The notes under the pieces are model-generated. The model was not told the DNA's origin. It saw nothing but the letters and a program-made list of their open reading frames with translations, and ran no database searches. Positions 11,701-21,376 of a DNA stretch of 64,000 bases are shown here, one piece after another. A program made the position numbers and the translations under genes. Source of the stretch: Denticeps clupeoides (Eukaryota; Chordata; Actinopteri; Clupeiformes; Denticipitidae); contig NC_041707.1 in the NCBI RefSeq assembly GCF_900700375.1, positions 30,425,281 through 30,489,280 on the forward strand. Direction: 5' to 3'. Numbering within the stretch: the stretch's first letter is position 1; each line of letters starts with the position of its first letter.

Positions 11701-13970
11701 AAAAAAAATAGGCCAAATGTCGGACCGCGGTAAATGCGAGTCTTCTGCAGCATGACCACAACAAAGCATGATGACCAAATCGAACATTCTGTCCCAAAGA
11801 GTAATTAACGGAGTGGTGGTAATTAAGAACATGCTCAAGGGTGAAATCGAGGGTAGAACAGTCTCGGCCTTGCAGGAGACAGAGAGAGGATGGGAAAGAG
11901 AAGGAGGGAGAGAGAGCAACGACTCCAAAGAGTAATATTCTGAGTACAGTTATACGGAGAGAGATCTTTGGCAGGGATTCGGCGGCAGTCACAACATCAA
12001 TCATCCCCCTCCCAGGACAGTCAAGGAAAACATAACACATTTCAGGGAAAAATGAGGGGGGGGGGTGTGCAGTTGTAGCCGAAGCTCAGTCAGAGCTCTT
12101 CGCAGGATAATTGGTCTGTCTGAGGTGTGGTGTTAATTACCCAGACCACTTATTTCCACTGGGACAAGGCAGACGAACACCCTCAGAGATCCTATATAAA
12201 AAAAAAAAAAAAAAAAAAAAAGCTGCAGAAGTGAAATATGCTCACGTCTTGCTGGCCCTGACTGCCCCCTTTTCCTGGCTTCTTCAACTGTTGTTTCAGG
12301 AAAAAAAATCTTAACCCTTTATAAACTGAAAAAAGTAAAGTGATTCTCGTTGTGTAGACTGCAAGCACAGCACACGGTGACACAATGAAACGTGTCCTCT
12401 GCATTTAACCAATCACCCTTGGTGAGCAGTGGGCAGCCATGAAGGCGCCAAGGGAGCAGCTTGTGGGGACAGCGCTTTGCTCAGTGGCACCACCTTTTCG
12501 CTTCGATTTTCGAACCAACAGCCTTCCGTTTATGGGTCCATTTCCTTACCCGCTAGGTAACCCTGTTACTGTTACACGGTAGACTCATTTCAGCCACTCT
12601 ATTGATTGGGTAATTGAAAATGAATTCCAAAAACCTGTAATACTGTGTCACATCTGAAGCACCAGGCTCACATGCATTAAATCTTTAATGACAGAATAAA
12701 ACAAAAGTGCAATGGCCAAAACATGACTCAGGCAAAACTGAAAGGAAATAGTACCGACATACATACAGGACTATGCACACAAGAAACAAGTAACAAAAGT
12801 ATGGTAAGGCATTGGTGTTTATAAAGGCAGCTAATTACAATGAAAATTAAAGTTAATGAGGTTAATTAAGCAGACAAAGAAGGACAGAATGCCAAGATAT
12901 TAGTCATTTTTGTATTTTTCTTCTTCTTTGCATTGGCACCACACACAACTAGAACTCTATTAAAGAATATTCTTTTCAGAGCTTATTTTGATGAACCCAA
13001 ATCTGAGGAAATAATGCAATACATGCATCCTGCATGCATTTTCTAATGTGTTTTCAAATGATACACTTTCAATAACTGCAATAAAAGAATTTGTCCACAG
13101 TTCCATATTTTTCACAGTTCTTCATATAAAATGCACTGTTGCCACTGGTCATATATACATTATATTATTAAATTATATACGACTTGCCTGTCCTAATAAA
13201 GTAAAGTAATAAAGTGTAGTTATTGTCACATGTGATACACCGCAGCACAGCACACAGTGCACACAGTGAAATTTGTCCTCTGCATTTAACCCATCACCCT
13301 GAGTGAGCAGTGGGCAGCCATGACAGGCACCCGGGGAGCAGTGTGGGGATGGTGCTTTGCTCAGTGGCACCTCAGTGGCACCTTGGCAGATCGGGATTCG
13401 AACCAGCAACCTTCTGATTACGGGGGCGCTTCCTTAACCGCTAGGCCACCACTGCCCCGCTAGGCCACCACTGCCCTGTAGGCACCACTGAAATTGCTGT
13501 TTTAGATACTTTATTGATTGAGAAAAATGTAAGTGACTAGTGTCACAAAAGTGCAGTGTATGTTGTGCAAATAGAAAGCTTATGGTAAAAACCAGCCAGA
13601 AATAGACTCTGATGTGTTTCACAATATTACATGATTTTATAATCAGATGATTTTACCACTGCAACATTTTCATTTTCATTCATAACCCATAGCTATATGT
13701 CGCCTTAGCTCCTTGATATACTTTAAATAAGGATTAGTAAGAGAAGTTAGGGCCTCACCAACACAGTCCGTGCTGAGCAGGCTGACAACGGCCGGGATGG
13801 TACAGCGGTCAACGCCCCGAAGTGCCAAGCGAGCTACACATGTTATTACACTCTCTGGTAGCAAACACAGCAGAAAGATGGGCAAGTACAATACATAACG
13901 TAGATGACACAGCACTGGGGTCAAGACCTTCCCCTGCGGCGTGGCTGCCATGCGCTCAATGGTGGGGAAG
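3213..13970 (-). CDS. ldah: Lipid droplet-associated hydrolase, 3' part (partial)
   Basis: Three minus-strand exons are visible: 13759 to the gap edge at 13970, 5039-5121, and 3213-3404 (stop TAA at 3213-3215). They join in phase with GT-AG borders and give about 160 C-terminal residues. Matches to vertebrate LDAH (C2orf43) include FPTIERM at the gap edge, MYMGSQEMRMVLDRDD in the middle exon, and FYYGATDHWCPVQYY with IRHAF in the last. The family is an alpha/beta-hydrolase on the lipid-droplet surface. The Asp of TDHWCP and the His of IRHAF sit where the Asp and His of the triad are expected. The nucleophile Ser lies in the missing N-terminal half. The first visible exon runs into the N block, so all 5' exons are absent. 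The intron between 5122 and 13758 is 8.6 kb and full of repeats. Confidence 0.9.
3631..3652 (+). repeat. Dispersed 22-mer, copy 1
   Basis: First of three near-identical 22-nt blocks in this window that share the core CCTCAGGATTTACAT; the others are at 43840-43861 and 52063-52084. The flanks differ, so it may be the conserved part of an old repeat. It lies in an ldah intron. Confidence 0.5.
3898..4131 (-). mobile_element. tRNA-derived SINE, family A, copy 1
   Basis: On the minus strand the element starts with a tRNA-like head (GGGGCAGTGGTGGCCTAGCG at 4112-4131, which holds an A-box-like stretch). It continues through a GTGAGCAGTGGGCGGCCATG-type body and ends in a CACTTCACTTTCACTTT-like tail. 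It lies in the ldah intron at 3405-5038. The same family recurs at 5224, 12333, 13200, 45797 and 48716. I recognise it as a common fish SINE but do not assign a database name. Confidence 0.8.
4407..4440 (+). repeat. (AC)n microsatellite
   Basis: An almost uninterrupted AC dinucleotide run in an ldah intron. Confidence 0.95.
5224..5352 (+). mobile_element. tRNA-derived SINE, family A, truncated copy 2
   Basis: The head GGTGCAGTGGTGGCCTAGTG and the tail CAATGACAATCACTTTATTA are both present, but about 100 nt of the body is missing compared with the 234-nt copy at 3898. It is an old, internally deleted copy in the large ldah intron. Confidence 0.7.
8690..8752 (+). repeat. (CA)n microsatellite, 62 bp
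   Basis: A CA dinucleotide run with one CCC interruption near 8715. It creates artificial Val-Cys or Thr-His open frames on the two strands. Confidence 0.95.
9989..10011 (+). repeat. (CA)n microsatellite, short
   Basis: About eleven CA repeats in the large ldah intron. Confidence 0.9.
12333..12566 (-). mobile_element. tRNA-derived SINE, family A, copy 3
   Basis: Same body as the copy at 3898 (GCACAGCACACGGTGACACA, then GTGAGCAGTGGGCAGCCATG), read on the minus strand. The tRNA-like head at 12545-12566 has diverged. It lies in the large ldah intron. Confidence 0.75.
13200..13476 (-). mobile_element. tRNA-derived SINE, family A, copy 4, with duplicated head
   Basis: A near full-length minus-strand copy in which the 5' terminal 19 bp of the head (GCTAGGCCACCACTGCCC on the plus strand) is repeated in tandem at 13458-13476. 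The short segment CTCAGTGGCAC is also doubled near 13360-13382. The tRNA-like head matches the copies at 3898 and 48716. It lies about 300 bp from an ldah exon. Confidence 0.8.
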
Positions 13971-13983
13971 NNNNNNNNNNNNN
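13971..13983. other. Assembly gap of 13 N
   Basis: Thirteen Ns separate a truncated ldah exon on the left from kcnk2 on the right. The two genes point away from each other, and both lose their 5' exons exactly here, so the missing sequence must be far longer than 13 nt or the join is wrong. From memory, a fixed 13-N gap is placed by some optical-map scaffolders where neighbouring contigs are thought to overlap. I see no shared sequence between the two edges. Confidence 0.9.
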
Positions 13984-14288
13984 CTGTGAAAACTTGTACT
14001 TGTTAAATCATGGACTGTGAAAACGTCTAGGACATGAGAGGGTCTGGTTATATTTGAACAATAGTTCTAGTCTTCTGAACATGTCAGAAAATGTCTACTT
14101 TTCCTGTAAATAAACCACAATGTTAAATGACACACTGTTTTTGTGTGTAGTGGTGAGCTAACATAAGAAATAAAATGCATCAGCTCATTTTGTGCATCAG
14201 CTCATTTTGATGAGGGGGAAATAATAAAGAAAACTGAAAAAACAAAACCTGGTGTTTCAGAAAGCATGACCAGCTTCTTATGTTTCAG

Positions 14289-17200
14289 GCTTTGGAAATA
14301 TTTCTCCACACACAGAAGGAGGCCGAATCTTCTGCATAATTTATGCCTTGCTGGGAATCCCGCTTTTTGGATTTCTTTTGGCTGGTGTTGGCGACCAGCT
14401 CGGGACCATTTTTGGAAAAGGCATAGTCAAGGTTGAAAAGGTGTTTGTGGTAAGTATTTGCATCAGTTTTTCAAAAGTCTTAAATCACGCAAACCGTACC
14501 ATCTACTATTTCCTTTTATTTATGCATGCACTGCCATTCCAGACTCCTTTCAGCATTCATTGTGTTATTTTAATACATTTTAATAAAGCAGGAGTGAAAA
14601 AAGCAGTAATAATTTACCTTTCTTCTTTGTAGCTCATGCTAAATAGCAAGACTTTACCTGTACGATTTACAAATATGTGCATCATTGGCATGGTATATGT
14701 TCCACCATTGTTTTCAATTGATAAAAGCCTGTGTTGTACCGTACAGGCCCCCTTCAGGCCACCAAATCAACCCTGATACATTGAGGCATACATTCACAAG
14801 AAACACAGATGCTGATCACCACTTCACCTATTTTTGTCTGCGTCAAGGTTTAAATAAATCATATTGACCCCATTTTTTGTCATTACAGAAATGGAATGTT
14901 AGCCAAACCAAAATTCGTGTGACATCCACAGTCCTCTTCGTTCTGTTTGGCTGCTTCTTGTTTGTAGCCATCCCTGCCATCATTTTCAAGCACATAGAGG
15001 GCTGGAGTGCCTTGGAATCTATTTATTTTGTTGTAATCACACTAACCACCATTGGATTTGGAGATTTTGTGGCAGGTAAATGCTATTTGATTCTCTGTTT
15101 TTCAATGAAAAAATGTGTGTGCAATCCACTGTGCTTTGGCAGTTTTATAATATGAAAAAAAATCTCAGCAAATGAAATGCCAGAGTAAAAATTACAGCTA
15201 TGTACAGCTGCTTCCTATTCACATCATTGTGTACAGTTACACCCTGGTGATATTACAATATTTGACTTTTAAAATGGAAGACATGTGAAATACATACAAA
15301 ATATAATATACATTTGTATAGCTTCTGTTGCATTATTGTAACCATATAATTTATGTGGCCAAAATAGCTCTTGTGATTTTATTGAGTTATGAAAGTCTGT
15401 TATTTTTTCTGGACACAGGCAACATTTACAGTGCATTGTCAATTGTGATTATTAGATGGAACCTGAATAGAAAAGACAAGTAGGCCAACAATTGATCCCT
15501 GAGGAACTCTGTTTAATATTTACTCAGTACAATCCTTGTATTGTTAAGTCAGACCCTAAAGATGAACCTGTTAGCTAAAGTCAACCTAAAAGATTAACCT
15601 AGTGGATATAAAAGATGATCAGATATATTAGGAAAAAATATACACTAGTCCAAAGTTTGGATGTACCTTCAAAAGTTGCCTCATGTGATGCTACATTATA
15701 TGAGTGAATGATAAAAATGTGTTTAGCCTAAACCTTCAGAACTGTTGGAAATCATCCCTGTTCTTTATCTTAAGGTGGCTGAGAGAAGCCAAGTGTGTGA
15801 AATGCTGCAATCATAGCAAAATCTCCCTGCTTTGGAGAGACACAAATGTTTAACTTTTGGCTTTTTGCTATTCTTTTGTTTGGTTTATTATATGACCTAT
15901 AATGCATTATTTCAAAGTCCAGTGTCTTCAGTTTTATTCTATAATGTAAAAAGTGCAGAAGTTAATAATGCAGAAGTAAAATTCTTTCTCCCTCACAGGT
16001 GGTTCAGATATTGAATACCAGGAATATTACAAGCCTATTGTCTGGTTCTGGATTCTGGTTGGTCTTGCCTACTTTGCTGCTGTTCTCAGTATGATAGGAG
16101 ACTGGCTTCGCGTTATATCAAAGAAAACAAAAGAAGAGGTGAGAAATTATTCTTAATTCATATAGTCATAAAGACACATAGGACGTGCCAGTAAGTATTG
16201 CTACAGTATGTATATTAGGCCATATTAGGCCATTGTTCACTGTTCAAAGATATAAAACATATCAAAAGCAAAAATAACATTTTTTTTTATTGCAAATCTT
16301 TATAATTCAGATTAAGTGAAGTTACAGTGGTTATTGACAAATGTCAAATGGCTCACCATGGTGAGTAACAGCTCACCAAATATCAGAGGACCCAGTATTC
16401 ACAACATTCCTGTGTAAACTCCTTCACATGATTTGAATGAGTTTTGTTTCTGAAAGTCAGTTTTAATCAGTGATTATATTGCAGTGTTACAGTGTAACAG
16501 AGAATATAATATAGTTTTAGTTACATGGAATATTGAGAGAAACCTCTTCTGGTTTATGGAATCCCATCCCCTGTTCAGACTGATCTATTCTTGTGCAATA
16601 AAACATTTACAAATGTTCTCTTTTGACGAAGAGATTTTTACATACCATGGTAAAATTGTTTTTTAAAAAAAAACAAGACTTGTGTTAAACAGAGCAGTGC
16701 ACAAACTTGTGACTATCATTAGAAGAAAAGTTTCAGATGTAAAGATAAGAGCAGTATTGCTTTGCAGAAAATGAAGAGCAATTAATGCAATAATAGATGC
16801 CAATTACTTAAAGCATTTAATTTAGATCTACAGGCTTGAAAAAATAAGTATAAGGGTCAACTATGATCTCTCAGGCATAAATGGCTAGCCTACTGACAAA
16901 TGGTCAAAACAAATTAGAATACATTTTTTTTAGCATGCAAGCATCTGAAAGAATTGAATGTATTATTAGATTTTCAAACTCTATAGTATAATACTCTTTT
17001 AGTAGGAAAAGGCCTGAAGTTTATTTTTACTGTATATCTTAAACATTTTTAAAATACAATTGAGACCAAAATTATTAGCCCCTTGGGATCTATGAAACAG
17101 TTTGCTAAACCTCTTCCCAATGTTTTCAGCTTTTATGAAACTTGATATAATCACACATTCACCAGTGCTATTTAGTAGCTTTTGGTGTATTATGTAATAC

Positions 17201-20013
17201 AGAATTGCTTTATATCAAATATAGTAAAAAATGGGGTGGTCAAAAATATTTCCCCCCATGTGTTTGAGTTTGTCATGTCCGCAAGTTGACTGGGCAAGGA
17301 AGCACAAAGGTGGGACATTCTGGAACAAAAAAGGGGAGAACGAAAACAAACCTGCAGGCGTGTTCCGATTGCCAGAACTGAAACAACACTACATCTAAGT
17401 TGTATGGTCCACAAAAATATCGCAGCCGATGGGTGGAACCACAGCGCCCTCCAGATGGCCCACGCAGAGAGGTGGTCCCGGACCCTCCGGCAACCACTTA
17501 TTGCACTCCCAGTAGGTGCTTTCTGGTGACATGCAGCCCCTTTCACTGCACGTCCCTATCGGCAGTCCGACCAGCTCCCCTCCCTGCACTGCGCAGGGAG
17601 GTGATCCCAGACCCTCCGGCGACTGTTTGCTGCACCCCTGGATGGTGCCTTTCAGTGCGACCAGCTCCGGTCCTGGACCCTCTGGCGGTTGTTCACTGCA
17701 TCCCTGGATGGTGCCTTCTGCTTGCAGTGTGACCAGCTCCCCACCTTGCACCGTGCAGGGAAGTGGACCTGGACCCTCTGGCGACTGTTCACTGCACCCC
17801 TGGATGGTGCCTTTCAATGTGATCAGCTCCGGTCCCGGACCCTCAGGTGGCTGTTCACTGCATCCCTGGATGGTGCCTTCTGCTGGCAGTGCGACCAGCT
17901 CCCCTTCTTGCACCGCGCAAGGAGGCGGTCTTTGACCCTCTGGAGACTGTTCATTGCACCCCTGGGTGGAGCCTTCTGGGCACGTCCAGCCCCTCTCGCT
18001 GTCGACCCTGGTGCCAGTGTGGGGGCTTTGCCAGACCATCTGCTCAGCCCCTTCTGCATCTGTTGGGACAAGCAGGCTCTTTCTGCCTGTCCCAGCTGAA
18101 TCCTCATGCCACCCAGGGGGTTCTGAGGTGCTCTGCCCCTGCTTACCGGCTACCGGCGGACCCAGCTCCGTCGCTTCCCCACCCAGCATCCCCTCAGGAG
18201 GAGTTCCCAACCCGTACCGCACCCCCCCAAAAAATACTTTGGGGCAGCACCCCTCCTGGCTGGACAAAGGGGTATTTTGGAGCTCGTCCACCTTGTCCCG
18301 GATTTGTGCAGTCGGGTTCGATCCATGGCTCAGGCCGATCAAACTCCACCCTCAGTAGCTCCAGGAAGTCCGACTAACCCATCTTGTCTGTCTCTCCCTG
18401 CTGCCAAAGGGCTACGCCCCAGCCCCTAAACTGACTCAATCATCAGACTCGTGAGTATGGTGGTGAATCTTCTCGCCGTCTGAGAGTGATGAAGAGCAGC
18501 AAAGTACACACCACAGGGATGGCATGGTACATGCTGCTCCCGCCCACTCAACCCGCAGACCTTGCCGCTTCCAGGTATTGTGGACCACCCGGGGATCAGT
18601 CTTATACCACGGTGCTCCTCCCTTCATATCACCGGGAAGAACCACTCCATCAGTAAGTGGGGGTCCATATCTCGGTCTCGCCATGGAACTCAATACCATA
18701 CCAAAAACAAAGGAAATATTAGTCTGTAGCTCAGAAAGAAGACAGTATAGGCCTCATGCTAAGGGGAAGACTATACTGCCATCTCCAAGTGATTCAAAGG
18801 GACTAAAACTGCTGTAAGTTGCATAATTGCCAAGTACAAAGAAACAAAGTCTGTAAGAAACCAACCTGGCTGTGGACGTAAGCAGCAGATATCAAGAACT
18901 CCTGACATTTGCCAAATGACCTGGCCTCTTCTGGAGACAGTGTTTGAGAAACACATTTGTGGTATATTTTGGTGGGCTTCATCCCAGAAGAACAACTTTA
19001 CTCAAAGAGTGGCACACACATCAGAGCCAGTTGGATCGTCCTACAAGAAAATGACCCAAGGCACACAATGAAATAAGTCCAACAGTTCCTCAAGGTTACA
19101 AAACCAAGATCCTGGAGTGGCTCACACAGAGCTCAGACATCAATCCTATTGAGAATCTGTGGCAGGTGCTCAAAGTGAATGGCCATGTTTGGAAACAATG
19201 CAATTTGGACCAGCTAGAATGATACAACAGAAGATCGGGACAAAATCAGAAGAACTGGGCCAGACCTACTCTAAGAGATTGGTGTCAGTTGTGACTTCAG
19301 TTGTGGCTCATAATTTTGACCTCAACTGTACTTGTTGGTTGTTTCAGAATTCTTCCTGGGTTTTTTACACTTCGACTTTATTGCACTATGAAAGTGTTTG
19401 AACAAGTAGGTAACAGCAGTGAACAGGAAATGCTACATGTTTACATTGTTTGCTTTACAGCTTGAGAGAGCATTATTACATGACTGGATGGAAACACAGA
19501 ATGACATTAGCTCCGTAGATTAGATTGTTCCATCATAGATTAGTGGTGTTCAGCACATGTAATTGCAGTTGAGGGTACTTCCTGGTCCTGGTCTGGGCAT
19601 CAGAGGGAAGGTGGAAGCCAGTTCTGTATTGCACCTAAGTTTTAATCAAATACAAATGAATGCTGTGCAGGCCTTGAAATCCTAATGAAGATGTTTTAAG
19701 TTTTGTAGTGTACTTCACAAATCTTCACAAGATGTCCTTACTATCATTTGATCAATTGAAATATGACTGGTGCTTTGATCACCAGGTGGTTGAGATTCGA
19801 GCCCATGCAGCAGAATGGACTGCCAATGTCTCTGCTGAGTTTAAAGAGACAAGACGGCGCCTAAGTGTGGAGATCTATGACAAGTTCCAGAGGGCTGCCT
19901 CCATCAAACGCAAGCTCTCATCAGAACTTGGCCTGAACCCCAGCCTGGAGATGACTCCAGGAAAGCAAACCAATCAGTCAACTTCTCTGATGAACGGGAA
20001 AGGAGAAAGATAA
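14289..20013 (+). CDS. kcnk2: TREK-type two-pore-domain K+ channel, 3' part (partial)
   Basis: Four exons (14289-14449, 14889-15075, 15999-16138, 19786-20013) join in phase with GT-AG borders. They encode, in order, the end of pore loop 1 (GFGNISP), TM2, TM3, pore loop 2 (TIGFGDF), TM4 ([20 protein letters not shown]) and the cytosolic tail with RAHAAEW and [18 protein letters not shown] near the end and IEYQEYYKP after pore loop 2 fit KCNK2 (TREK-1) better than KCNK10. Such channels carry leak K+ current gated by stretch, lipids and pH. RRRLS and KRKLS are the known PKA/PKC-type regulatory sites of the family. The N-terminus, TM1 and pore 1 are missing, lost at the gap. The frame stops at 20011-20013, but clear homology to the usual C-terminus continues past it (see 20014-20127), so the stop may be an artefact. 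Confidence 0.88.
15640..15970. mobile_element. Old Tc1-like MITE remnant
   Basis: The left edge (AGTCCAAAGTTTGGATGTACC) resembles the CAAAAGTTTGGACACACC terminal repeat of the better kept element at 39143. The interior near 15920-15950 (GTCTTCAGTTTTATTCTATA) resembles the sub-terminal part of such elements. No clean right terminal repeat is visible. It lies in the kcnk2 intron 15076-15998. Confidence 0.4.
17250..18690 (-). repeat. GC-rich insert with a long open frame, unidentified
   Basis: This block interrupts the Tc1 element and is far richer in G+C than its surroundings. On the minus strand it is open for 315 codons (17395-18342), and a second frame of 87 codons (18436-18699) lies upstream. 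The 315-codon frame holds repeats of the phrase [17 protein letters not shown] do not recognise a protein family, and the composition is low complexity, so I do not call a host gene. It may be part of a second mobile element whose ends I cannot define. Confidence 0.5.
17481..17960 (-). repeat. Alternating 66/96-bp tandem repeat (minisatellite)
   Basis: Copies of the anchor GACCCTC-GG-GACTGTTCA begin at 17481, 17610, 17676, 17772, 17838 and 17934. The spacings are 129, 66, 96, 66 and 96 bp, so the array is a higher-order repeat of about 162 bp. All unit lengths are multiples of three, so the minus-strand frame is kept across units (22- and 32-residue units). The 96-bp unit contains an extra segment reading [12 protein letters not shown]. 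Confidence 0.8.
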
Positions 20014-20127
20014 GGAGGCTCTCTCTCCCCTGACAAAATATGGCAGCCTGTTCTTCAAGGCCTTAGCCCAGACTGTCCAGAATGTGGGGAGATAGCCATC
20101 ATGAACATCTCAAATGAGTTTATGTGA
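20014..20127 (+). other. kcnk2: Displaced C-terminal coding tail of kcnk2
   Basis: Directly after the stop at 20011-20013 a second frame reads [16 protein letters not shown], and from about 20062 a third frame reads GLSPDCPECGEIAIMNISNE, ending at TGA 20125-20127. Human KCNK2 ends with a similar NGLTPHCAGEEIAVIENIK after an ERD sequence. Two single-base losses, one near 20008 and one near 20060, would account for this. Either the gene is truly shortened in this animal or the assembly has two small errors. The 3' UTR follows to about 21060. Confidence 0.6.
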
Positions 20128-21164
20128 ACATTGTGCTTTACGTACACTTCAGCACCAGCAGAAAGGAACCAATTCCATCTTAAAAGCAGCTTGATACTGA
20201 TTTGTATAATGTTATGGACATAAATGGCTGTAATTTTGCCATTACCTATGATAAAGCAAGCCGAAGGACCACTTTATGCCTTGAACCAGCCATATGATAA
20301 ACATGTGAGGAGAAGTGATTCTTCACCTTAACACAAAATCTTTTTTTCCCCCTGCCTTGCTTTACCTAAGAATTCATATGTGTGCCTTAAATATGAGGAC
20401 ATTTTCCCAACTTGCATGGATTTCCTTTATAAAATTCTGGTGACATAATGTAGACATAACTTGGTACAGTGTGATCCAAAGACATGTTCTACTTGAGGGA
20501 TTTGATATTCAGCTGCTTTAGCAATCTAAAAGTGTCTTTAAACATGAATTAAAATACACAATCAGCCTTAGATCATTTTCAGCCAATGGAGTAGATTGAC
20601 ATCTTTCTAAAATGTTGCACTGTTTGTATTCATTTGTGTAGTTTAACAACATTTCTGTACAACAGGCTGTGAAGTTTGGCCTTTTGAGCAAACTTATGTT
20701 CTTGTGGTAATGTGTGGGTGAAATGATCCTTTTCAGTCACATCTGGTCTGTACTTGACTGTACTGGCATGATTTATTTTTTATCATATGCATATCTATTT
20801 TTTTATACTGAAGTGATGTCACACTGGACCATTTATTAAAAATTCTAGGACTTTTGAGTATATGTTACAGAAGGATGGCACAACTGGAATTACATTGAAT
20901 GTTGAATAGATCATAAGTTTCAAAACAGACTGGAAAAGAATGTCATCCTGCCTGAAAAGTAGCTAGATGATAATTCAGTATAACCCATATATCAGTTTCT
21001 ATGATAATACACCTGCCATTAAAAAATGCACTTTTGTTCACGTATGAAAAATCTGTTGTGTTCACTAATACTTAATTTCACCTGTAAGCAAATTTGTAAG
21101 CAAATTCTTTTCCATTATTTTTAAAATAACTGCCATAGATTTTGATCTTGCCTCTATATTCTTG

Positions 21165-21376
21165 TTGGCACTCAATCAGCATACTGTATTGATTTATACT
21201 AATTGCCAGGGGGAATGCTGGGAGGTGCATGAGCAGGCATGGCAGGAGAAGGCTGGGGAAGCAGAGCGTGGGCTGCATGGGCCTTTGTCCCTCTGCTCTG
21301 CCTGCTCTTGCACCTCCCTGCCCTTTCCCCTGACAGTTAGTATAAATCAATACAGTATGCTGATTGAGCACCAACA
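21165..21376. mobile_element. Fold-back element with arms of about 76 bp
   Basis: Left arm 21165-21240 pairs with right arm 21298-21376. Both contain CTCAATCAGCATACTGTATT followed by GATTTATACTAA on opposite strands, and both extend into a GGGAGGTGCA-GAGCAGGC block. The spacer is about 57 nt. Both strands therefore read the same short peptide (LNQHTVLIYTNCQG), which explains matching open frames on the two strands. It looks like a hairpin-type MITE. No target duplication is obvious. Confidence 0.65.

Larger units (their letters stand above)
5353..12332. other. Interior of the 8.6-kb ldah intron
   Basis: No exon of ldah or another gene is visible here, since the flanking ldah exons at 13759 and 5121 join directly in phase. 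Contents are two CA microsatellites (8690, 9989), a poly-A tract (12199-12221) and unique sequence. Two GC-richer blocks (about 5880-6360 and 9400-9720) and a block with TTAATTA-type sites (about 11480-12160) stand out from the AT-rich background and might be conserved non-coding DNA. That is only an inference from composition. Open frames of 60-176 codons here lack splice or homology support. Confidence 0.5.
17055..19330 (+). mobile_element. Tc1/mariner element, decayed and split by an insert
   Basis: The ends are inverted repeats: TACAATTGAGACCAAAATTA at the left matches, with a few changes, the reverse complement of the right end (TACAGTTGAGGTCAAAATTA), each beginning at TA as in this superfamily. 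From about 18700 to 19220 the plus strand carries broken pieces of a DDE transposase, including the AAATGACCCAAGGCACACA segment (an NDPRHT-like motif around the second Asp) and IENLWQVLK. The 5' half of the transposase gene is replaced by a GC-rich insert of about 1.4 kb (17250-18690). It lies in the kcnk2 intron 16139-19785 and is not active. Confidence 0.75.

Noticed and set aside
11603-12040. 145-codon minus-strand frame
   Set aside because: Phe/Ser-rich and derived from poly-A/T and purine tracts, in an ldah intron.
17481-17960. CRISPR-like array
   Set aside because: Repeats are long, adjacent and diverged, without unique spacers, and this is an animal genome.
17395-18342. 315-codon minus-strand frame as a host protein gene
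   Set aside because: It is a tandem-repeat, low-complexity frame inside a transposon in an intron, with no known domain or splice partner. It is listed as a repeat and as a finding.
14289-20013. Assignment to KCNK10 (TREK-2)
   Set aside because: [18 protein letters not shown] and IKRKLSSEL fit KCNK2. KCNK10 differs at these sites and has a longer, different tail.
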